Counted from the stretch's first letter, positions 42,759-53,275 are shown. The stretch: DNA of 64,000 nt from Sporosarcina beigongshangi (GCF_016820535.1 NZ_JADHDY010000018.1:1-64000), one strand, 5' to 3'. A program made the numbers and translations. The notes: generated by a model not told the origin, from the sequence alone.

Positions 42759-43697
42759 ATGAACCTTGTGGGCACGCACCTCGGCACCGTGCGGCGCACC
42801 TGGGACGGCGACGCAGCCATGCTGTATGCCCTCGGCGTTGGAGCGGGGACCGGCCTGGGAGACCGGGAGCTGGCCTACACCACCGACAACAGTGCCGGCG
42901 TGCCGCAGCAGGTGCTGCCCGGATACGCCACGGTGCTGGGGCTCCCTGCGGCGGCCCTCCTGGCCCAGGGCGGTCCGGCCGGACAAGGTGGTCCCGGCGG
43001 TCCAGCCATCTTCGGCGGATTCCCTGCCTCCTCGGTCCTGCACGCCGGACACGAGCTGGCATTGCGGGGTCCCTTGCCCGTTTGCGGCGCGGGTGACCTG
43101 TCTGCCGTCGTCACCGCCGTGCACGACACGGGCGCGCATGCACTCATCACCGTCACCACCGAACTCAGGGCAGCCTATCCCTCGGTGTCACAGCCCGGCA
43201 ACCCCGAACAAGGCGCGTTGCTGGCCACAAACCGGGCCACCTTCCTGGTCCGCGGCGCCGGCGGCTTTGGCGGGCCGAGGCCTGATCCATCCGGGTGGTC
43301 CGCGCCACGACGCATGCCGGAACACATCATCAACTTTGCCACGGGCACCACCCAGGGCCTGCTATACCGACTGAGCGGGGACCGGAACCGGCTGCACTCG
43401 GACCCGGCCGCTGCACGGGAGGCCGGATTCGATCGGCCCATCCTGCACGGATTGTGTACCTACGGCTTCGCCGCGAGGGCACTTCTGCACGTCGGAGGCC
43501 CGGACGGCATGGCCGGCTTCGGTTCCATGTCCGCACGCTTCACACACCCGGTGGTCCCCGGCGACCAGCTCAACGTCAAAGTGTGGGACAACGGAGAATC
43601 GCTGGCGTTTCAAGTGGTGGCCGCCGGCCGGGTGGTCCTGGACCACGGCGCCTTTTCCCGCACGACAAACACCCACAAAGGAGTCACCAGTGACTGA
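42759..43697 (+). CDS. MaoC-like double-hotdog hydratase
   Basis: 312 residues, similar to the hydratase-2 domain of multifunctional beta-oxidation enzymes. Two hotdog halves: an N-terminal non-catalytic one (YALGVGAGTG, ELAYTTDN) and a C-terminal one with the active-site block GDRNRLHSDPAAAREAGFDRPILHGLCTYGFAARALL (Asp and His). Then FTHPVVPGDQLNVKVW and AFSRT. It would hydrate an enoyl-CoA to a (3R)-hydroxyacyl-CoA. I start at ATG 42759 because AGGTGG lies 8 bp upstream. It overlaps the thiolase gene by 8 bp. Confidence 0.88.
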   Translation: MNLVGTHLGTVRRTWDGDAAMLYALGVGAGTGLGDRELAYTTDNSAGVPQQVLPGYATVLGLPAAALLAQGGPAGQGGPGGPAIFGGFPASSVLHAGHELALRGPLPVCGAGDLSAVVTAVHDTGAHALITVTTELRAAYPSVSQPGNPEQGALLATNRATFLVRGAGGFGGPRPDPSGWSAPRRMPEHIINFATGTTQGLLYRLSGDRNRLHSDPAAAREAGFDRPILHGLCTYGFAARALLHVGGPDGMAGFGSMSARFTHPVVPGDQLNVKVWDNGESLAFQVVAAGRVVLDHGAFSRTTNTHKGVTSD

Positions 43698-44901
43698 AGC
43701 ATTTCTGATCGGCGGGGCACGAACCCCCGTGGGCCGCTACGGCGGCGTCCTGTCAAGCGTCCGCCCGGATGACCTGGCAGCGATTGTCGTCAGGGAGGCC
43801 GTGCTGCGCGCCGGGATCGACCCGGACATGGTTGATGAGGTGATCCTGGGCAATGCCAATGGGGCGGGGGAGGAAAACCGCAACGTGGCCAGAATGGCTT
43901 GGCTGCTGGCCGGCTTCGGCGACCACGTTCCGGGGCTGACCGTCAACCGGCTGTGCGCCTCCGGCCTGAGCGCCGTGATCCTGGCATCCCAAATGGTCAA
44001 GTCCGGTGCGGCCGAGATTGTGGTGGCCGGAGGAGTGGAGTCCATGAGCCGGGCGCCGTGGGTGCAGGCCAAACCCACCCAGGCGTTTGCCAAGCCGGGC
44101 GAAACCTTCGACACCTCCATCGGCTGGCGCTTCGTCAATCCCGAATTCACCACAGGCGCCCTGGCCCGTGAGAGCAAGATGACCCTGTCCATGCCCGAGA
44201 CCGCCGAAGAGGTCGCCGACGTCTTCGGCATTTCCCGCGACGACGCCGACACCTTTGCCGTCCAGTCCCACGAGCGCGCATTGGCTGCCATCGCAGCCGG
44301 GCGGCTTCGGCCTGAAATTGTGCCCGTCACGGTCAAGGGCAGGAAGGTCGACACCGTCGTTGACACCGATGAAGGCCCCCGGCCTGGGACAACCCTGGAC
44401 GTGCTGGCCGGGTTGCGCCCGGTGGTCAGGCCCGGCGGCGTTGTCACTGCCGGGAACGCCAGCACCCTCAACGACGGCGCCTCGGCCATTGTTGTTGCCT
44501 CGGCTGCTGCCGTGAAGAAGTACGGACTCACACCACGGGGCAGGATTGTCGACGGCGCCTCGGCGGGCGTGGCCCCCGAGGTCATGGGGATCGGGCCCGT
44601 GCCGGCCACCTGCAAGGTGCTCGCGCGGTCCGGCTGGAGCCTGGATGACATCGGAGCCGTTGAGCTCAACGAAGCCTTCGCCAGCCAATCCCTGGCCGTG
44701 ATGCGGGAACTCGGGCTGGACAACGGCATCACCAACAACGACGGTGGCGCCATCGCCCTGGGCCACCCTCTCGGTTCCAGCGGCTCACGCCTGGTGGTGA
44801 CGCTGCTGGGCCGGATGGAACGGGAAAACGTCCAGCGCGGCCTGGCCACCCTCTGTGTGGGCGTCGGGCAGGGCACCTCACTGCTGATTGAGCGCCCCTG
44901 A
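43690..44901 (+). CDS. Acetyl-CoA acetyltransferase (beta-ketothiolase)
   Basis: 403 residues from a GTG start. Thiolase triad: C89 (TVNRLCASGLSAV), His in NDGGAIALGHPLGSSG, and the second Cys in LATLCVGVGQG. It would cleave 3-ketopimeloyl-CoA to glutaryl-CoA and acetyl-CoA, or acetoacetyl-CoA to acetyl-CoA, completing the beta-oxidation set of the operon. Gene order and 8-bp overlap with MaoC show it is the last gene of the cluster; about 200 bp follow without a gene. Confidence 0.93.
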   Translation: MTEAFLIGGARTPVGRYGGVLSSVRPDDLAAIVVREAVLRAGIDPDMVDEVILGNANGAGEENRNVARMAWLLAGFGDHVPGLTVNRLCASGLSAVILASQMVKSGAAEIVVAGGVESMSRAPWVQAKPTQAFAKPGETFDTSIGWRFVNPEFTTGALARESKMTLSMPETAEEVADVFGISRDDADTFAVQSHERALAAIAAGRLRPEIVPVTVKGRKVDTVVDTDEGPRPGTTLDVLAGLRPVVRPGGVVTAGNASTLNDGASAIVVASAAAVKKYGLTPRGRIVDGASAGVAPEVMGIGPVPATCKVLARSGWSLDDIGAVELNEAFASQSLAVMRELGLDNGITNNDGGAIALGHPLGSSGSRLVVTLLGRMERENVQRGLATLCVGVGQGTSLLIERP

Positions 44902-45100
44902 TCCCGTCGGGCTCGGCAGGAGCCGGGCGGTTCCTTTTCACAACGCTCCTGCACCTCCTGCCCCGCGGGTGTCGATCGGGCACCCGGCCAATCGTCATCA
45001 CTGTGCAGGAACACCGCTGCACAGGTGCCGGGGCACACGCCTCGGCGGGCAATCCGCCGTCGGACATGGACGGCGGGAGGATCACGAAGGAGAATGAACC

Positions 45101-45478
45101 ATGCGATACACACTGCTTTTGCACTACCCGGAAATGGGTGCCGCCGAACTTGGGGAGGAGGCACTGGCCGAGGGGCAGCGGGCCTTCAGCAGTTATGCCG
45201 CCACCTTGCACCAGGCCGGCGTGCTGCTGGCCGCCGAGGTGCTCCAGCCCTCCGCCAACACCACCACGCTGACCATGGCCGACGGCCAACTGTATGTACA
45301 GGACGGTCCGTTCGCCGACACGAAGGAGCAGCTCGGCGGCACGTTCGTCATCGACGTCCCGGACCTCGACGCGGCAATTGAGTGGGGCCGGCAGGCACCC
45401 GCCATCGGGTGGGGCGCCATTGAGGTTCGTCCCGGTGCCACGTTCACGGTCGACGGCGCATGGCGGCCAAATACGTGA
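45101..45478 (+). CDS. YCII/DGPF-domain protein, partner of the ECF sigma factor
   Basis: 125 residues. MRYTLLLHYPEMG at the start and QDGPFADTKEQLGGTFVIDVPDLDAAIEWGRQAP are the DGPF (YCII-like) family hallmarks. These proteins are encoded next to ECF42-type sigma factors across Actinobacteria; their molecular activity is not settled. GAAGGAG lies about 9 bp before the ATG. It overlaps the sigma factor gene by 19 bp, so the two are co-expressed. Confidence 0.92.
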   Translation: MRYTLLLHYPEMGAAELGEEALAEGQRAFSSYAATLHQAGVLLAAEVLQPSANTTTLTMADGQLYVQDGPFADTKEQLGGTFVIDVPDLDAAIEWGRQAPAIGWGAIEVRPGATFTVDGAWRPNT

Positions 45479-46797
45479 ACGGACAGGAGGCGCGGCTGGC
45501 CGCCGAGCGGGCGGCCCGCGCCTCCTATGGCCGCCTGTTGGCCCTGCTGGCTGCGTCTACGGGGGATTTGGCGGGCGCCGAAGATGCGCTGTCCGCCGCG
45601 TTTGAGCAGGCCCTGGCCACGTGGCCGGCCGGCGGGGTGCCCCGCAATCCGGAGGCCTGGCTGCTGACTGTGGCGCGCAACCAGCAGCGGGATTCGTGGA
45701 AGTCGGCGTACCACAGGACGTTTGCACCACTGGACGATGCGGTGCTGACAGGCCGGGACGCCGTGTTGCTGGAGGATGTGGACGTGGATGCCATGGGCGA
45801 AAAACGCCTGGAACTGCTGTTCGTGTGCGCCCATCCGGCCATCGACCCCGGCATCCGCACCCCGCTCATGCTGCAGACCGTCCTGGGCTTCGATGCGGCA
45901 CGCATTGGCACAGCATTTGCGGTTCCCGCCGCCGCCATGGCCCAGCGCCTTGTCCGCGCCAAGAAGAAGATCAAGCAGGCCCGCATCCCCTTCACGATTC
46001 CCGAACGGCAGGCCATGCCCGTCCGGCTGCCGGCTGTGCTCGAGGCGATCTACGGCTGCTATGCGATGGCGTGGGATGAGGGCGGAACGGCAGACGGCGC
46101 CACCGGGGAAGTCGGCATGCGCGGCGAAGCCCGGTATCTTGCCCTGACATTGGCGCGGCTGCTGGACAGTGAACCGGAGGCGTGGGGCCTGGCCGCGCTC
46201 ATCACCTTTTCCTTGGCGAGGGTGCCGGGCCGGGAGGCGGCCGTCGCCGACTCCGGCGGCCCGGGCGCCGTCTTCCGGCCGCTGGAGGAGCAGGACTGCG
46301 GCCTGTGGGACGCCCGCCTGATCGCCGAGGGAGATGCGTTGCTGCGTCGTGCGGCGTCTGCCTGGACGGGCGGGCCGGTCTCCAGCGGCGCTACCGGCGC
46401 AAGTCCCGGCCGGTTCCAGCTGGAGGCCGCCATCCAGGCTGTCCACTGCGCACGCGCCCGCACCGGCGCCACGGACTGGGCCGCGCTGCGCACCCTCTAC
46501 ACCGCGCTGGTGGCGGTCGCGCCCAGCCTGGGTGCACGCGTTGCCCTGGCCGCCGTCATCGGGCGGGTGGACGGGCCGGATGCCGGGCTCTCGGCGATTG
46601 ACGCGATCGGCGACGGCGGGCCGCGCCAGGTTCGTGCCGCCGTCGAACGTTTCCAGCCCTTCCACGCAGCGCGGGCAGAGCTCCTGGCCGGAGCGGGTCG
46701 CACGAACGAAGCATCCGCCGAGTTCGCCTCCGCTGCCAGGCTGACGCTGCGGCCGGGTGTGCAGGACTATCTGCTGCGCCGTGCCGAGAACGGATAA
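45460..46797 (+). CDS. ECF42-like RNA polymerase sigma factor with C-terminal TPR-like extension
   Basis: 445 residues, much longer than a minimal ECF sigma factor. Region 2 is at ~18-90 (YGRLLALLAASTGDLAGAEDALSAAFEQALATWP, NPEAWLLTVARNQQRDSWKS) and region 4 at ~110-180 (PGIRTPLMLQTVLGFDAARIGTAFAVPAAAMAQRLVRAKKKI). A ~250-residue C-terminal helical domain rich in Ala, Leu and Arg (LYTALVAVAPSLGARVALAAVIGRVDGPDAGLSAID) is TPR-like. This architecture is typical of ECF42, whose activity is thought to depend on the C-terminal domain; no anti-sigma gene is present. It is fused operonically to the DGPF gene. Confidence 0.9.
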   Translation: MAAKYVNGQEARLAAERAARASYGRLLALLAASTGDLAGAEDALSAAFEQALATWPAGGVPRNPEAWLLTVARNQQRDSWKSAYHRTFAPLDDAVLTGRDAVLLEDVDVDAMGEKRLELLFVCAHPAIDPGIRTPLMLQTVLGFDAARIGTAFAVPAAAMAQRLVRAKKKIKQARIPFTIPERQAMPVRLPAVLEAIYGCYAMAWDEGGTADGATGEVGMRGEARYLALTLARLLDSEPEAWGLAALITFSLARVPGREAAVADSGGPGAVFRPLEEQDCGLWDARLIAEGDALLRRAASAWTGGPVSSGATGASPGRFQLEAAIQAVHCARARTGATDWAALRTLYTALVAVAPSLGARVALAAVIGRVDGPDAGLSAIDAIGDGGPRQVRAAVERFQPFHAARAELLAGAGRTNEASAEFASAARLTLRPGVQDYLLRRAENG

Positions 46798-47000
46798 GCG
46801 GGGGCGGGCGCGGGGAGAACCATGCCAGCCGCCGTTCCCGCCATGGCCCGCCCCTGCGGGAATTGGTCCGCCACACCACGAAATACGCCTGCCTGCTCCG
46901 GCCGAGTGGCTAGCATTGGACCCTGAAGGACCTACAGCCACGGCCAGGTGTTTGCGGCCGACATGGGCGCAGGTCGCCGGCAGTGTTGAAGGAGCAGTAC

Positions 47001-49238
47001 ATGGCCACCCCCGGTGGAGAACCAAAACCAGGAAGCGAACCACGGGAAATGGTGGAGCGCAGCCGGTTCGGCGTGAACCCGCCACGCAAGCACGCAGGAA
47101 CCAACGACAATCGTCCGCCGATGACCAGCAGCGAATTGCTGGTCAAGGGTCCCGCCGAGCTGGCAGTCCAGCCGGGGCCGAAGGTCAACTGGCGGGTCCT
47201 GGTCATCTCTGCCGCCATTGTCCTGGCCTTCTCGGTCTGGGCCATGGCGCTGCCGGTCCACGCCGAGGAAACACTGCATTCCATCGTCACCTGGATCGCC
47301 ACCAACCTTGGCTGGTACTACGTCCTGACGATCACACTGGTCATCCTGTTCGTCCTCTGGGTGGCGTTGTCCAAGGAAGGCGGAGTCCGGCTCGGACCCG
47401 ACCACTCCCGCCCCCAATACAACCTCTTCACCTGGGTCGCCATGCTCTTTGCCGCCGGCGTGGGCATCGACATGCTGTTCTACTCCGTCACCGGACCCAT
47501 CACCCAGTACATTTCCCCGCCGACCGGGGCCCCTGAATCCGCTGAAGCCGCACGGGATGCCGTCGTCTGGACCATGTTCCACTATGGCATCGCTGGGTGG
47601 TCCGTCTATGCGCTGCTGGGCATGGCCATGGGCTATTTCTCCTACCGCTGGGGCATGCCACTGTCCATCCGGGCCGCCGTGTATCCGCTGCTGGGCAAAC
47701 GGGTCCGCGGGGGAGTGGGCGATGTCATCGACATTGTCACGCTTGTCGGCACCGTGTTTGGCGTGGCCACGTCCATGGGCATCGGTGTGGTTCTTCTCAA
47801 TGTGGGATTCTCGCTGCTCTTTGGTCTCCCGGAAGGCCTGGCCCTGCAGATTTCGCTGGTCGTGGTGGCCGTGATCATGACGGTGGCAGCCTGCACCTCC
47901 GGTGTGGACAAGGGGATCCGCGTCATTTCCGAACTGAACCTGTGGTCGGCCGGCGCCATGATGCTGTACATCCTCATCACCGGCAAGACGTCGTTCCTGC
48001 TCAACGCCATGGTGGAGAACGTGGGACGCTTCATCTTCACCCTGCCCGAGCGCACCCTCCAGACCTTCGCCTATGAACCGGGCGGATCGGACTGGATGGC
48101 CGGCTGGACCCTCTTCTTCTGGGCTTTCTGGCTGGCCTGGGGGCCCTTCGTTGGCTTGTTCCTGGCCCGTATTTCCCGTGGCCGGACGCTGCGCGAGTTT
48201 GTCATCGCCGCCATTACCGCGCCTGTGCTCTGCGACTTTTTCATCGTCTCCATTTTTGGCAACAGCGCCCTCCGGGAGGTGCTGGACGGCAACACCGAAT
48301 TTGCAAAACTCGCGGTCGAAAGCCCCGAACACGGCTGGTACGCATTGCTCGAAATGTTCCCGGGGGCACCCTTCCTGATCGGGCTTGCCACTTTGTCCGG
48401 CATGCTGTTCTACCTCACCAGCGCCAACTCCGGGGCCATGGTGATGTCAAACTTCTCCTCCTCGATCCCCGACCCGGGCATGGACGGTGCCAAGTGGCTG
48501 CGCATCTTCTGGGCCCTGCTCACCGCGGTGCTTACCGTCTCCATGCTGGTGGCCGGAGGTGTCGCCACCATGGAGTACGCGACCCTCATCTTCGCCCTGC
48601 CGGTGACCGTGATCGCCTATCTGGTCATGGCCTCATTTTCCAAGGTGCTGCGGATGGAGAGGGCCGAACGAGAGGGGCAGGTCATGCGCCGGCGTTCCAC
48701 CGCCGCTACCGGCGGACACGCACCGGAAAAGACCTGGCGCCAGCGGCTGGCCCACATTCGAGCCTACCCCTCCAACAAGGCAGTTATGCAGTTCGTGGAC
48801 AAGGTGGTGGCACCGGCCCTGGCCGATGTGGCCCAGGAGTTCAAGCAGCTCGGCTACGACGCCCACCACACCAGCACACCCAACCCGGTCACCGACATTG
48901 CCGAGCACACCCTTGTGGTCCACATGGCCGGCCACCGGGACTTCCATTACCGGGTGGCCGCTGTTCAGACCCCTGCCCCCATGTTCGGCAGCCGCAGCAT
49001 GCAGCGGGCGATTGACGTCTACTACCGCCTTGAGGTTTTCACCCTGACGGGAACGGAAGGTTACGACCTGATGGGCCTGACACAGCAGCAGGTCATCAAC
49101 GATGTCCTGGACCGATATGAGGCGCACCTGTCCTTCCTGCAATACTCCGCCGAGCATGACTACCCATCCGTCATCACGCCCCCGCCCCCGTCCACAGGCA
49201 CCGTGCCCCGGGTTGCGGAGAATCCGGACCAGCCCTGA
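47001..49238 (+). CDS. betT: BCCT-family choline/betaine transporter (BetT-like, long C-terminus)
   Basis: 745 residues. Twelve hydrophobic helices cover ~residues 55-560; LFAAGVGIDMLFYSVTGPITQY, WTMFHYGIAGWSVYALLGM, and WMAGWTLFFWAFWLAWGPFVGLFLARISRGRT carry the conserved tryptophan-rich BCCT core. A 150-residue cytosolic tail (FVDKVVAPALADVAQEFKQLGYDA, DVYYRLEVFTLTG) resembles the osmosensing C-terminus of BetT. It imports choline or betaine with protons under osmotic stress. ATG 47001 has AAGGAG 7 bp upstream. No betA/betB genes are nearby. Confidence 0.93.
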   Translation: MATPGGEPKPGSEPREMVERSRFGVNPPRKHAGTNDNRPPMTSSELLVKGPAELAVQPGPKVNWRVLVISAAIVLAFSVWAMALPVHAEETLHSIVTWIATNLGWYYVLTITLVILFVLWVALSKEGGVRLGPDHSRPQYNLFTWVAMLFAAGVGIDMLFYSVTGPITQYISPPTGAPESAEAARDAVVWTMFHYGIAGWSVYALLGMAMGYFSYRWGMPLSIRAAVYPLLGKRVRGGVGDVIDIVTLVGTVFGVATSMGIGVVLLNVGFSLLFGLPEGLALQISLVVVAVIMTVAACTSGVDKGIRVISELNLWSAGAMMLYILITGKTSFLLNAMVENVGRFIFTLPERTLQTFAYEPGGSDWMAGWTLFFWAFWLAWGPFVGLFLARISRGRTLREFVIAAITAPVLCDFFIVSIFGNSALREVLDGNTEFAKLAVESPEHGWYALLEMFPGAPFLIGLATLSGMLFYLTSANSGAMVMSNFSSSIPDPGMDGAKWLRIFWALLTAVLTVSMLVAGGVATMEYATLIFALPVTVIAYLVMASFSKVLRMERAEREGQVMRRRSTAATGGHAPEKTWRQRLAHIRAYPSNKAVMQFVDKVVAPALADVAQEFKQLGYDAHHTSTPNPVTDIAEHTLVVHMAGHRDFHYRVAAVQTPAPMFGSRSMQRAIDVYYRLEVFTLTGTEGYDLMGLTQQQVINDVLDRYEAHLSFLQYSAEHDYPSVITPPPPSTGTVPRVAENPDQP

Positions 49239-49267
49239 CCGTACCGCGACCGTGGACGCCGGCCGGC

Positions 49268-51196
49268 TCAGACCAGGGAATCCTGCCAGGCGCCGTGCAG
49301 ATCCGCGAATCGGCCGCCGCCGGCCAGCAGCTCTTCGGGGGAGCCGTCTTCGACGATCCGTCCGCCGTGCACCACCAGGACCCGGTCGGCGATCGCCACG
49401 GTGGAGAGTCGGTGGGCGATGACGACGGCGGTCCGGGCGCCGTTGTGCGCCGGTGCATCTCCGCTGCCGCTTGCGTCGGGCGTGTTCTCCGCGGGACCGA
49501 GCAGCCGGTGCAGGCCCTCCTGCACCAGACGTTCGGAGGGTATGTCCAGCGAGGATGTGGCCTCGTCCAGGATCAGCACGGCCGGGTTGGCCAGGAACGC
49601 GCGGGCGAAGGAGACCAGCTGGCGCTGCCCGGCCGAGACGCGTCCGCCGCGCTTGTTCACGTCGGTGTCGTAGCCGTCGGGCAGCAGGCGGATGAACTCA
49701 TCGGCGCCCACGTCGCGCGCTGCGGCTTCGATCTCGGCCCGGGTGGCCGAGGGCCGGCCCAAGGCAATGTTGTCGGCGACGGTGCCGCTGAACAGGAATG
49801 CCTCCTGCGTCACCATGACCACTGCACGGCGAAGGTCGGCGGTGGAAAGCTCGCGCAAGTCCACGCCGTCGAGCATCAGTGAACCGGAGGTGACGTCATA
49901 AAAGCGCGCCATCAACTTGGCCAGGGTGGACTTCCCGGCGCCGGTTGCGCCGACCACGGCCACGGTCTGCCCGGCCGGGATGTGCAGGTCCAGGTGTGGC
50001 AGGATGACGGGCCCGTCGCCGTAGCCGAATTCCGCGCCGTTGAATCGAATGTCGCCGCGGGCATGGGGCAGCGGCACGGGGTTGCGCGGCGGCCGGACGG
50101 TGGGGACCTCCTCGAGCAGCCCCGACACCTTCTCAAGCGCGGCTTGTGCCGACTGGAAGGAGTTGTAGAACATGGCCATCTGGCTGACGGGCTGGAAGAA
50201 GCGCTTCGTCGCCAGCAGCAGGGCCAGCAGCGCGCCCACCTCCAGCGCACCGCCCAGCACGCGGTACCCGCCGGCCAGCAGCACGGCGGCAACGGCAATG
50301 TTGCCGATCAGCACCAGGCCGGGCTGGAACACGCCGTTGAGGTTGATGGAGCGGACGGTGACGCGGCGGTAGTCCTCAGCCAGTTCGTCGTAGCGGGCGG
50401 CGTTGTCCTCCTCGCGGCGGAATGCCTTGACGGCACGGATGCCGGTCATGGTCTCAATGAAGTGCACAATCAGCCGCGCCGAAACCACCCGCGAGGACCG
50501 GTAGGCCGCCTGCGAACGGGTCTGGTACCAGCGCGAAAGGAAGTACATGGGCACCCCGGAGAGCAGCACCAAAATGCCCGTCACCCAATCCAGCGCAAAG
50601 ATCGACACGGCCGTGAGCACCATGAACACCAGCCCCGACGCGAGCGAGGAAATACCCGAATCCAGGAGCTCCCGCAGCGCCTCCAGGTCTGAGGTCTGGC
50701 GGGAAATGATGCGCCCCGAGGTGTAGTTCTCGTGAAATTCCATGCTCAGGCGCTGCGTGTGGCGGAACACCTGGATGCGCAGGTCCAGCAGCATCGCCTG
50801 GCTCAGCCGCGCCGTCGCTGTCAGGTACGCCGCCGTCAGCCACGACGCCGCCACCGCCGCCAGCACATAGCCGCCGCCGGTGACCGCGAGGGGCAGCCAA
50901 CCGCCGTCGTCCAGGGCAGGCAGCGCGTGGTCGATCCCAAACGCAATCAACAGCGGCCCGGCCACCTTCGCCGCCTGGGAGAGCACCACCAGCGCCACCG
51001 TGATGGCAAACCTCACGCGGACCGGGTGCAGCAGCGTGCGCAGCAGCCTCACGGAACGCTGGCGGACCGCCTTGCTGTCGGCCCGGCTCAGCTCCACCCG
51101 GTCCTCGCCGGCGGTGCCCTGCGCCGTCTCCGCGTTGCGTGCGTCGGTGGGGATGGCCGACGCCGGACCCTGCCTGCGCTTGTCCCTGCGGCTCAT
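49268..51196 (-). CDS. ABC exporter half-transporter, non-canonical signature subunit
   Basis: 642 residues: a six-helix exporter membrane domain (~residues 55-350) followed by an ATPase domain. Walker [10 protein letters not shown] and Walker B LILDEAT are canonical, but the signature is VSAGQ instead of LSGGQ ([16 protein letters not shown]). A basic, disordered N terminus precedes the domain. Its start overlaps the upstream half-transporter by 4 bp, so the two form a heterodimer that exports drugs, lipids or peptides. Convergent with betT 29 bp away. Confidence 0.93.
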   Translation of the reverse strand: MSRRDKRRQGPASAIPTDARNAETAQGTAGEDRVELSRADSKAVRQRSVRLLRTLLHPVRVRFAITVALVVLSQAAKVAGPLLIAFGIDHALPALDDGGWLPLAVTGGGYVLAAVAASWLTAAYLTATARLSQAMLLDLRIQVFRHTQRLSMEFHENYTSGRIISRQTSDLEALRELLDSGISSLASGLVFMVLTAVSIFALDWVTGILVLLSGVPMYFLSRWYQTRSQAAYRSSRVVSARLIVHFIETMTGIRAVKAFRREEDNAARYDELAEDYRRVTVRSINLNGVFQPGLVLIGNIAVAAVLLAGGYRVLGGALEVGALLALLLATKRFFQPVSQMAMFYNSFQSAQAALEKVSGLLEEVPTVRPPRNPVPLPHARGDIRFNGAEFGYGDGPVILPHLDLHIPAGQTVAVVGATGAGKSTLAKLMARFYDVTSGSLMLDGVDLRELSTADLRRAVVMVTQEAFLFSGTVADNIALGRPSATRAEIEAAARDVGADEFIRLLPDGYDTDVNKRGGRVSAGQRQLVSFARAFLANPAVLILDEATSSLDIPSERLVQEGLHRLLGPAENTPDASGSGDAPAHNGARTAVVIAHRLSTVAIADRVLVVHGGRIVEDGSPEELLAGGGRFADLHGAWQDSLV

Positions 51197-53088
51197 TTTG
51201 TGGTCCTCTTTGCGGTGGTTGAGGCCGGGCCGGGCGGGTCGGTGCGCACCGCGACGGGGAGCGGACCGGTGCCGAGGTCATCCGGCAGTTCGTCGTCGAA
51301 CCCGCTGTCAAGGTCTCGGGGTTCGGTGTCCAGGCTCGCCAGGACGTAGCGGTAGTGGTCATTTCCGGCCAGTAGTTCCGTGTGCGTGCCGACGGCCGTG
51401 ATGCGCCCGTCCTGCAGCAGCGCCACCCTGTCCGCCATGGCCACGGTTGACGGGCGGTGGGCGACGATCAGCGTGGTGGTGCCCTCCAGCACCTGGCGCA
51501 GCCGCCCCGACACCCGCTCCTCCGTGTTCACGTCAAGGGCGGACAGGGGGTCGTCGAGGACCAGGACGGCAGGCTTCGCCGCAATGGCGCGGGCAAGGGC
51601 GATGCGCTGGCGCTGGCCGCCGGACAAGCTCAGCCCCTCCTCGCCGATCAGGGTGTCCACGCCCTGGGGCAGGGTGTGGGCAAAACCGGCCTGGGCCACG
51701 TCGAGGGCCTGTTCGAGCACTTCATCCGGGGTGAGGCCGGGGTGGTCCGCCGCCCCCAGCAGCACGTTGTCGCGCACCGAGTTGGAAAACAGTGTGGTGT
51801 CCTCGAAGGCCACCGAGACGCAGCTGCGCAGTTCCGCCAGCGGGATGCGCCGGATGTCCACCCCGTCCAGCATGACCGCACCGCCGGTGGGGTCAAACAG
51901 GCGGGGGACCAGGTTCAGCAGTGTGCTCTTGCCGCTGCCCGTGACGCCCACCAGGGCCATCGTCTCCCCGGCGGCCAGTTCCAGGTCCACACCGTCGAGC
52001 AGGTCCGGGGTGCCGTCCGGGGTGTCGGGGAAGCGGAAGTGCACATCCTGGAATTCCAGGGCCCCGCGCACCGTGTCCAGACGGACCGGTTCGGCGGGAT
52101 CGGTGACGGTGCTCTTGGCATCCATGACCTCAAAGTGCCGGTCCAGCGCCGTCTTTGCGGTCAGCGTCATGGACAGCAGCGGCCCCATGGATTCCACCGG
52201 CCCGGCCACCACGGCAGCCGTGGCGAAAAACGCAACGAGCGTTCCGACGTCGAGCCTGCCGCCGTGCACCAGCAGGATGCCGACCACCAGGCCGGCGGCC
52301 AGCGCCAACTCCGGCAGCAGCGTCACGACGAGGGAGAAGGTGGCAAGCGACTTGGCCTTGTGGATCTCCGTGGCCTGGAGTTCCTGCGCCTGGCCGGCGA
52401 AGGAATCGAGCGCCTCGCGGCCGCGGCCGAACGCCTTCAGCACGCGGATGCCGTGGACGGATTCCTCCACCACGGTGGCGAGGTCGCCGGCCTGGTCCTG
52501 GCTCCTGCGGCTGGCGCGACCATAGGAGCGGCGGAAGGTGAAGCCGAAGACCACGATCGGCACCGCCGCTGCCAGAAAGATCAGGCCCAACTGCCAGCTC
52601 ATGGAGAACATCAGCCCCACGCCGATCGCCACGGTCAGGGCCGTCACCACCAGCATGATGGCTCCAAATGCCATCCAGCGGCGCATGAAGTTGAGGTCGC
52701 TCATGGCGCGGCTGAGCAGCTGGCCCGAGCCCCAGCGGTCGTGGAATTCCACGGAGAGGTTTTGCAGGTGGCGGTAGAAGCTGGTCCGCATGCGCGTTTC
52801 CACCGTGGTGGCGGGAGCAATCACCAGCTGCCGGCGCAGCACCAGCAGCCATGCCTCCATGATGCCAAGGCCCAGCACGACGGCGGTCCCCAGCCACAGT
52901 GCGCCGGTGCCGCTGCCAGGCTCCAGCGCCGTGTTGACGAGGACGCGGTAGACCTGCGGAATGGCCAGGGCCACGACGCTGGCGGCCAATGCCGAAAGCA
53001 GCCCGAAGATGAGCCGCCACATGATGGGTTTTAGTTGCGGTCCGATGCGGGCCAGGGAAGAAAAGAGTGTGGTGTCGTGGTTCGCCAT
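51193..53088 (-). CDS. ABC exporter half-transporter, catalytic-Glu-to-Asp subunit
   Basis: 631 residues with an exporter membrane domain and ATPase. Walker [10 protein letters not shown], canonical signature [14 protein letters not shown], but Walker B is [12 protein letters not shown]: the catalytic glutamate is aspartate. Combined with the VSAGQ signature of the partner this forms one degenerate ATP site, the arrangement known in heterodimeric exporters such as BmrCD, LmrCD and TmrAB. A proline- and Asp-rich C-terminal tail follows. First gene of a two-gene operon. Confidence 0.94.
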   Translation of the reverse strand: MANHDTTLFSSLARIGPQLKPIMWRLIFGLLSALAASVVALAIPQVYRVLVNTALEPGSGTGALWLGTAVVLGLGIMEAWLLVLRRQLVIAPATTVETRMRTSFYRHLQNLSVEFHDRWGSGQLLSRAMSDLNFMRRWMAFGAIMLVVTALTVAIGVGLMFSMSWQLGLIFLAAAVPIVVFGFTFRRSYGRASRRSQDQAGDLATVVEESVHGIRVLKAFGRGREALDSFAGQAQELQATEIHKAKSLATFSLVVTLLPELALAAGLVVGILLVHGGRLDVGTLVAFFATAAVVAGPVESMGPLLSMTLTAKTALDRHFEVMDAKSTVTDPAEPVRLDTVRGALEFQDVHFRFPDTPDGTPDLLDGVDLELAAGETMALVGVTGSGKSTLLNLVPRLFDPTGGAVMLDGVDIRRIPLAELRSCVSVAFEDTTLFSNSVRDNVLLGAADHPGLTPDEVLEQALDVAQAGFAHTLPQGVDTLIGEEGLSLSGGQRQRIALARAIAAKPAVLVLDDPLSALDVNTEERVSGRLRQVLEGTTTLIVAHRPSTVAMADRVALLQDGRITAVGTHTELLAGNDHYRYVLASLDTEPRDLDSGFDDELPDDLGTGPLPVAVRTDPPGPASTTAKRTTK

Positions 53089-53201
53089 GCGCTTTGGTGA
53101 GAGTCCCGTACTTAGAATGTGCGTGTTCGATCAACTGTACGCCCATGTGTCGCCCGCCACTGAGTGGGCGCGCCCGCCAGCCCCCACCTGCCCCTCCGAC
53201 G

Positions 53202-53249
53202 CTCTATCACCTTCCGGGGTGTTTCCGGGATCCCTCTCTCACCTTCTGG
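53202..53249 (+). repeat. Plus-strand copy of the CTCTATCACCTTCCGGGG repeat family
   Basis: CTCTATCACCTTCCGGGG followed by TGTTTCCGGGATCC and a second CTCTCTCACCTTC. It matches, in opposite orientation, the tandem units at 54122-54229. It lies between the ABC operon promoter and the FBP gene terminator. Confidence 0.7.
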
Positions 53250-53275
53250 GCCGGCGCTCCGCAGGAAGGGCAGTT

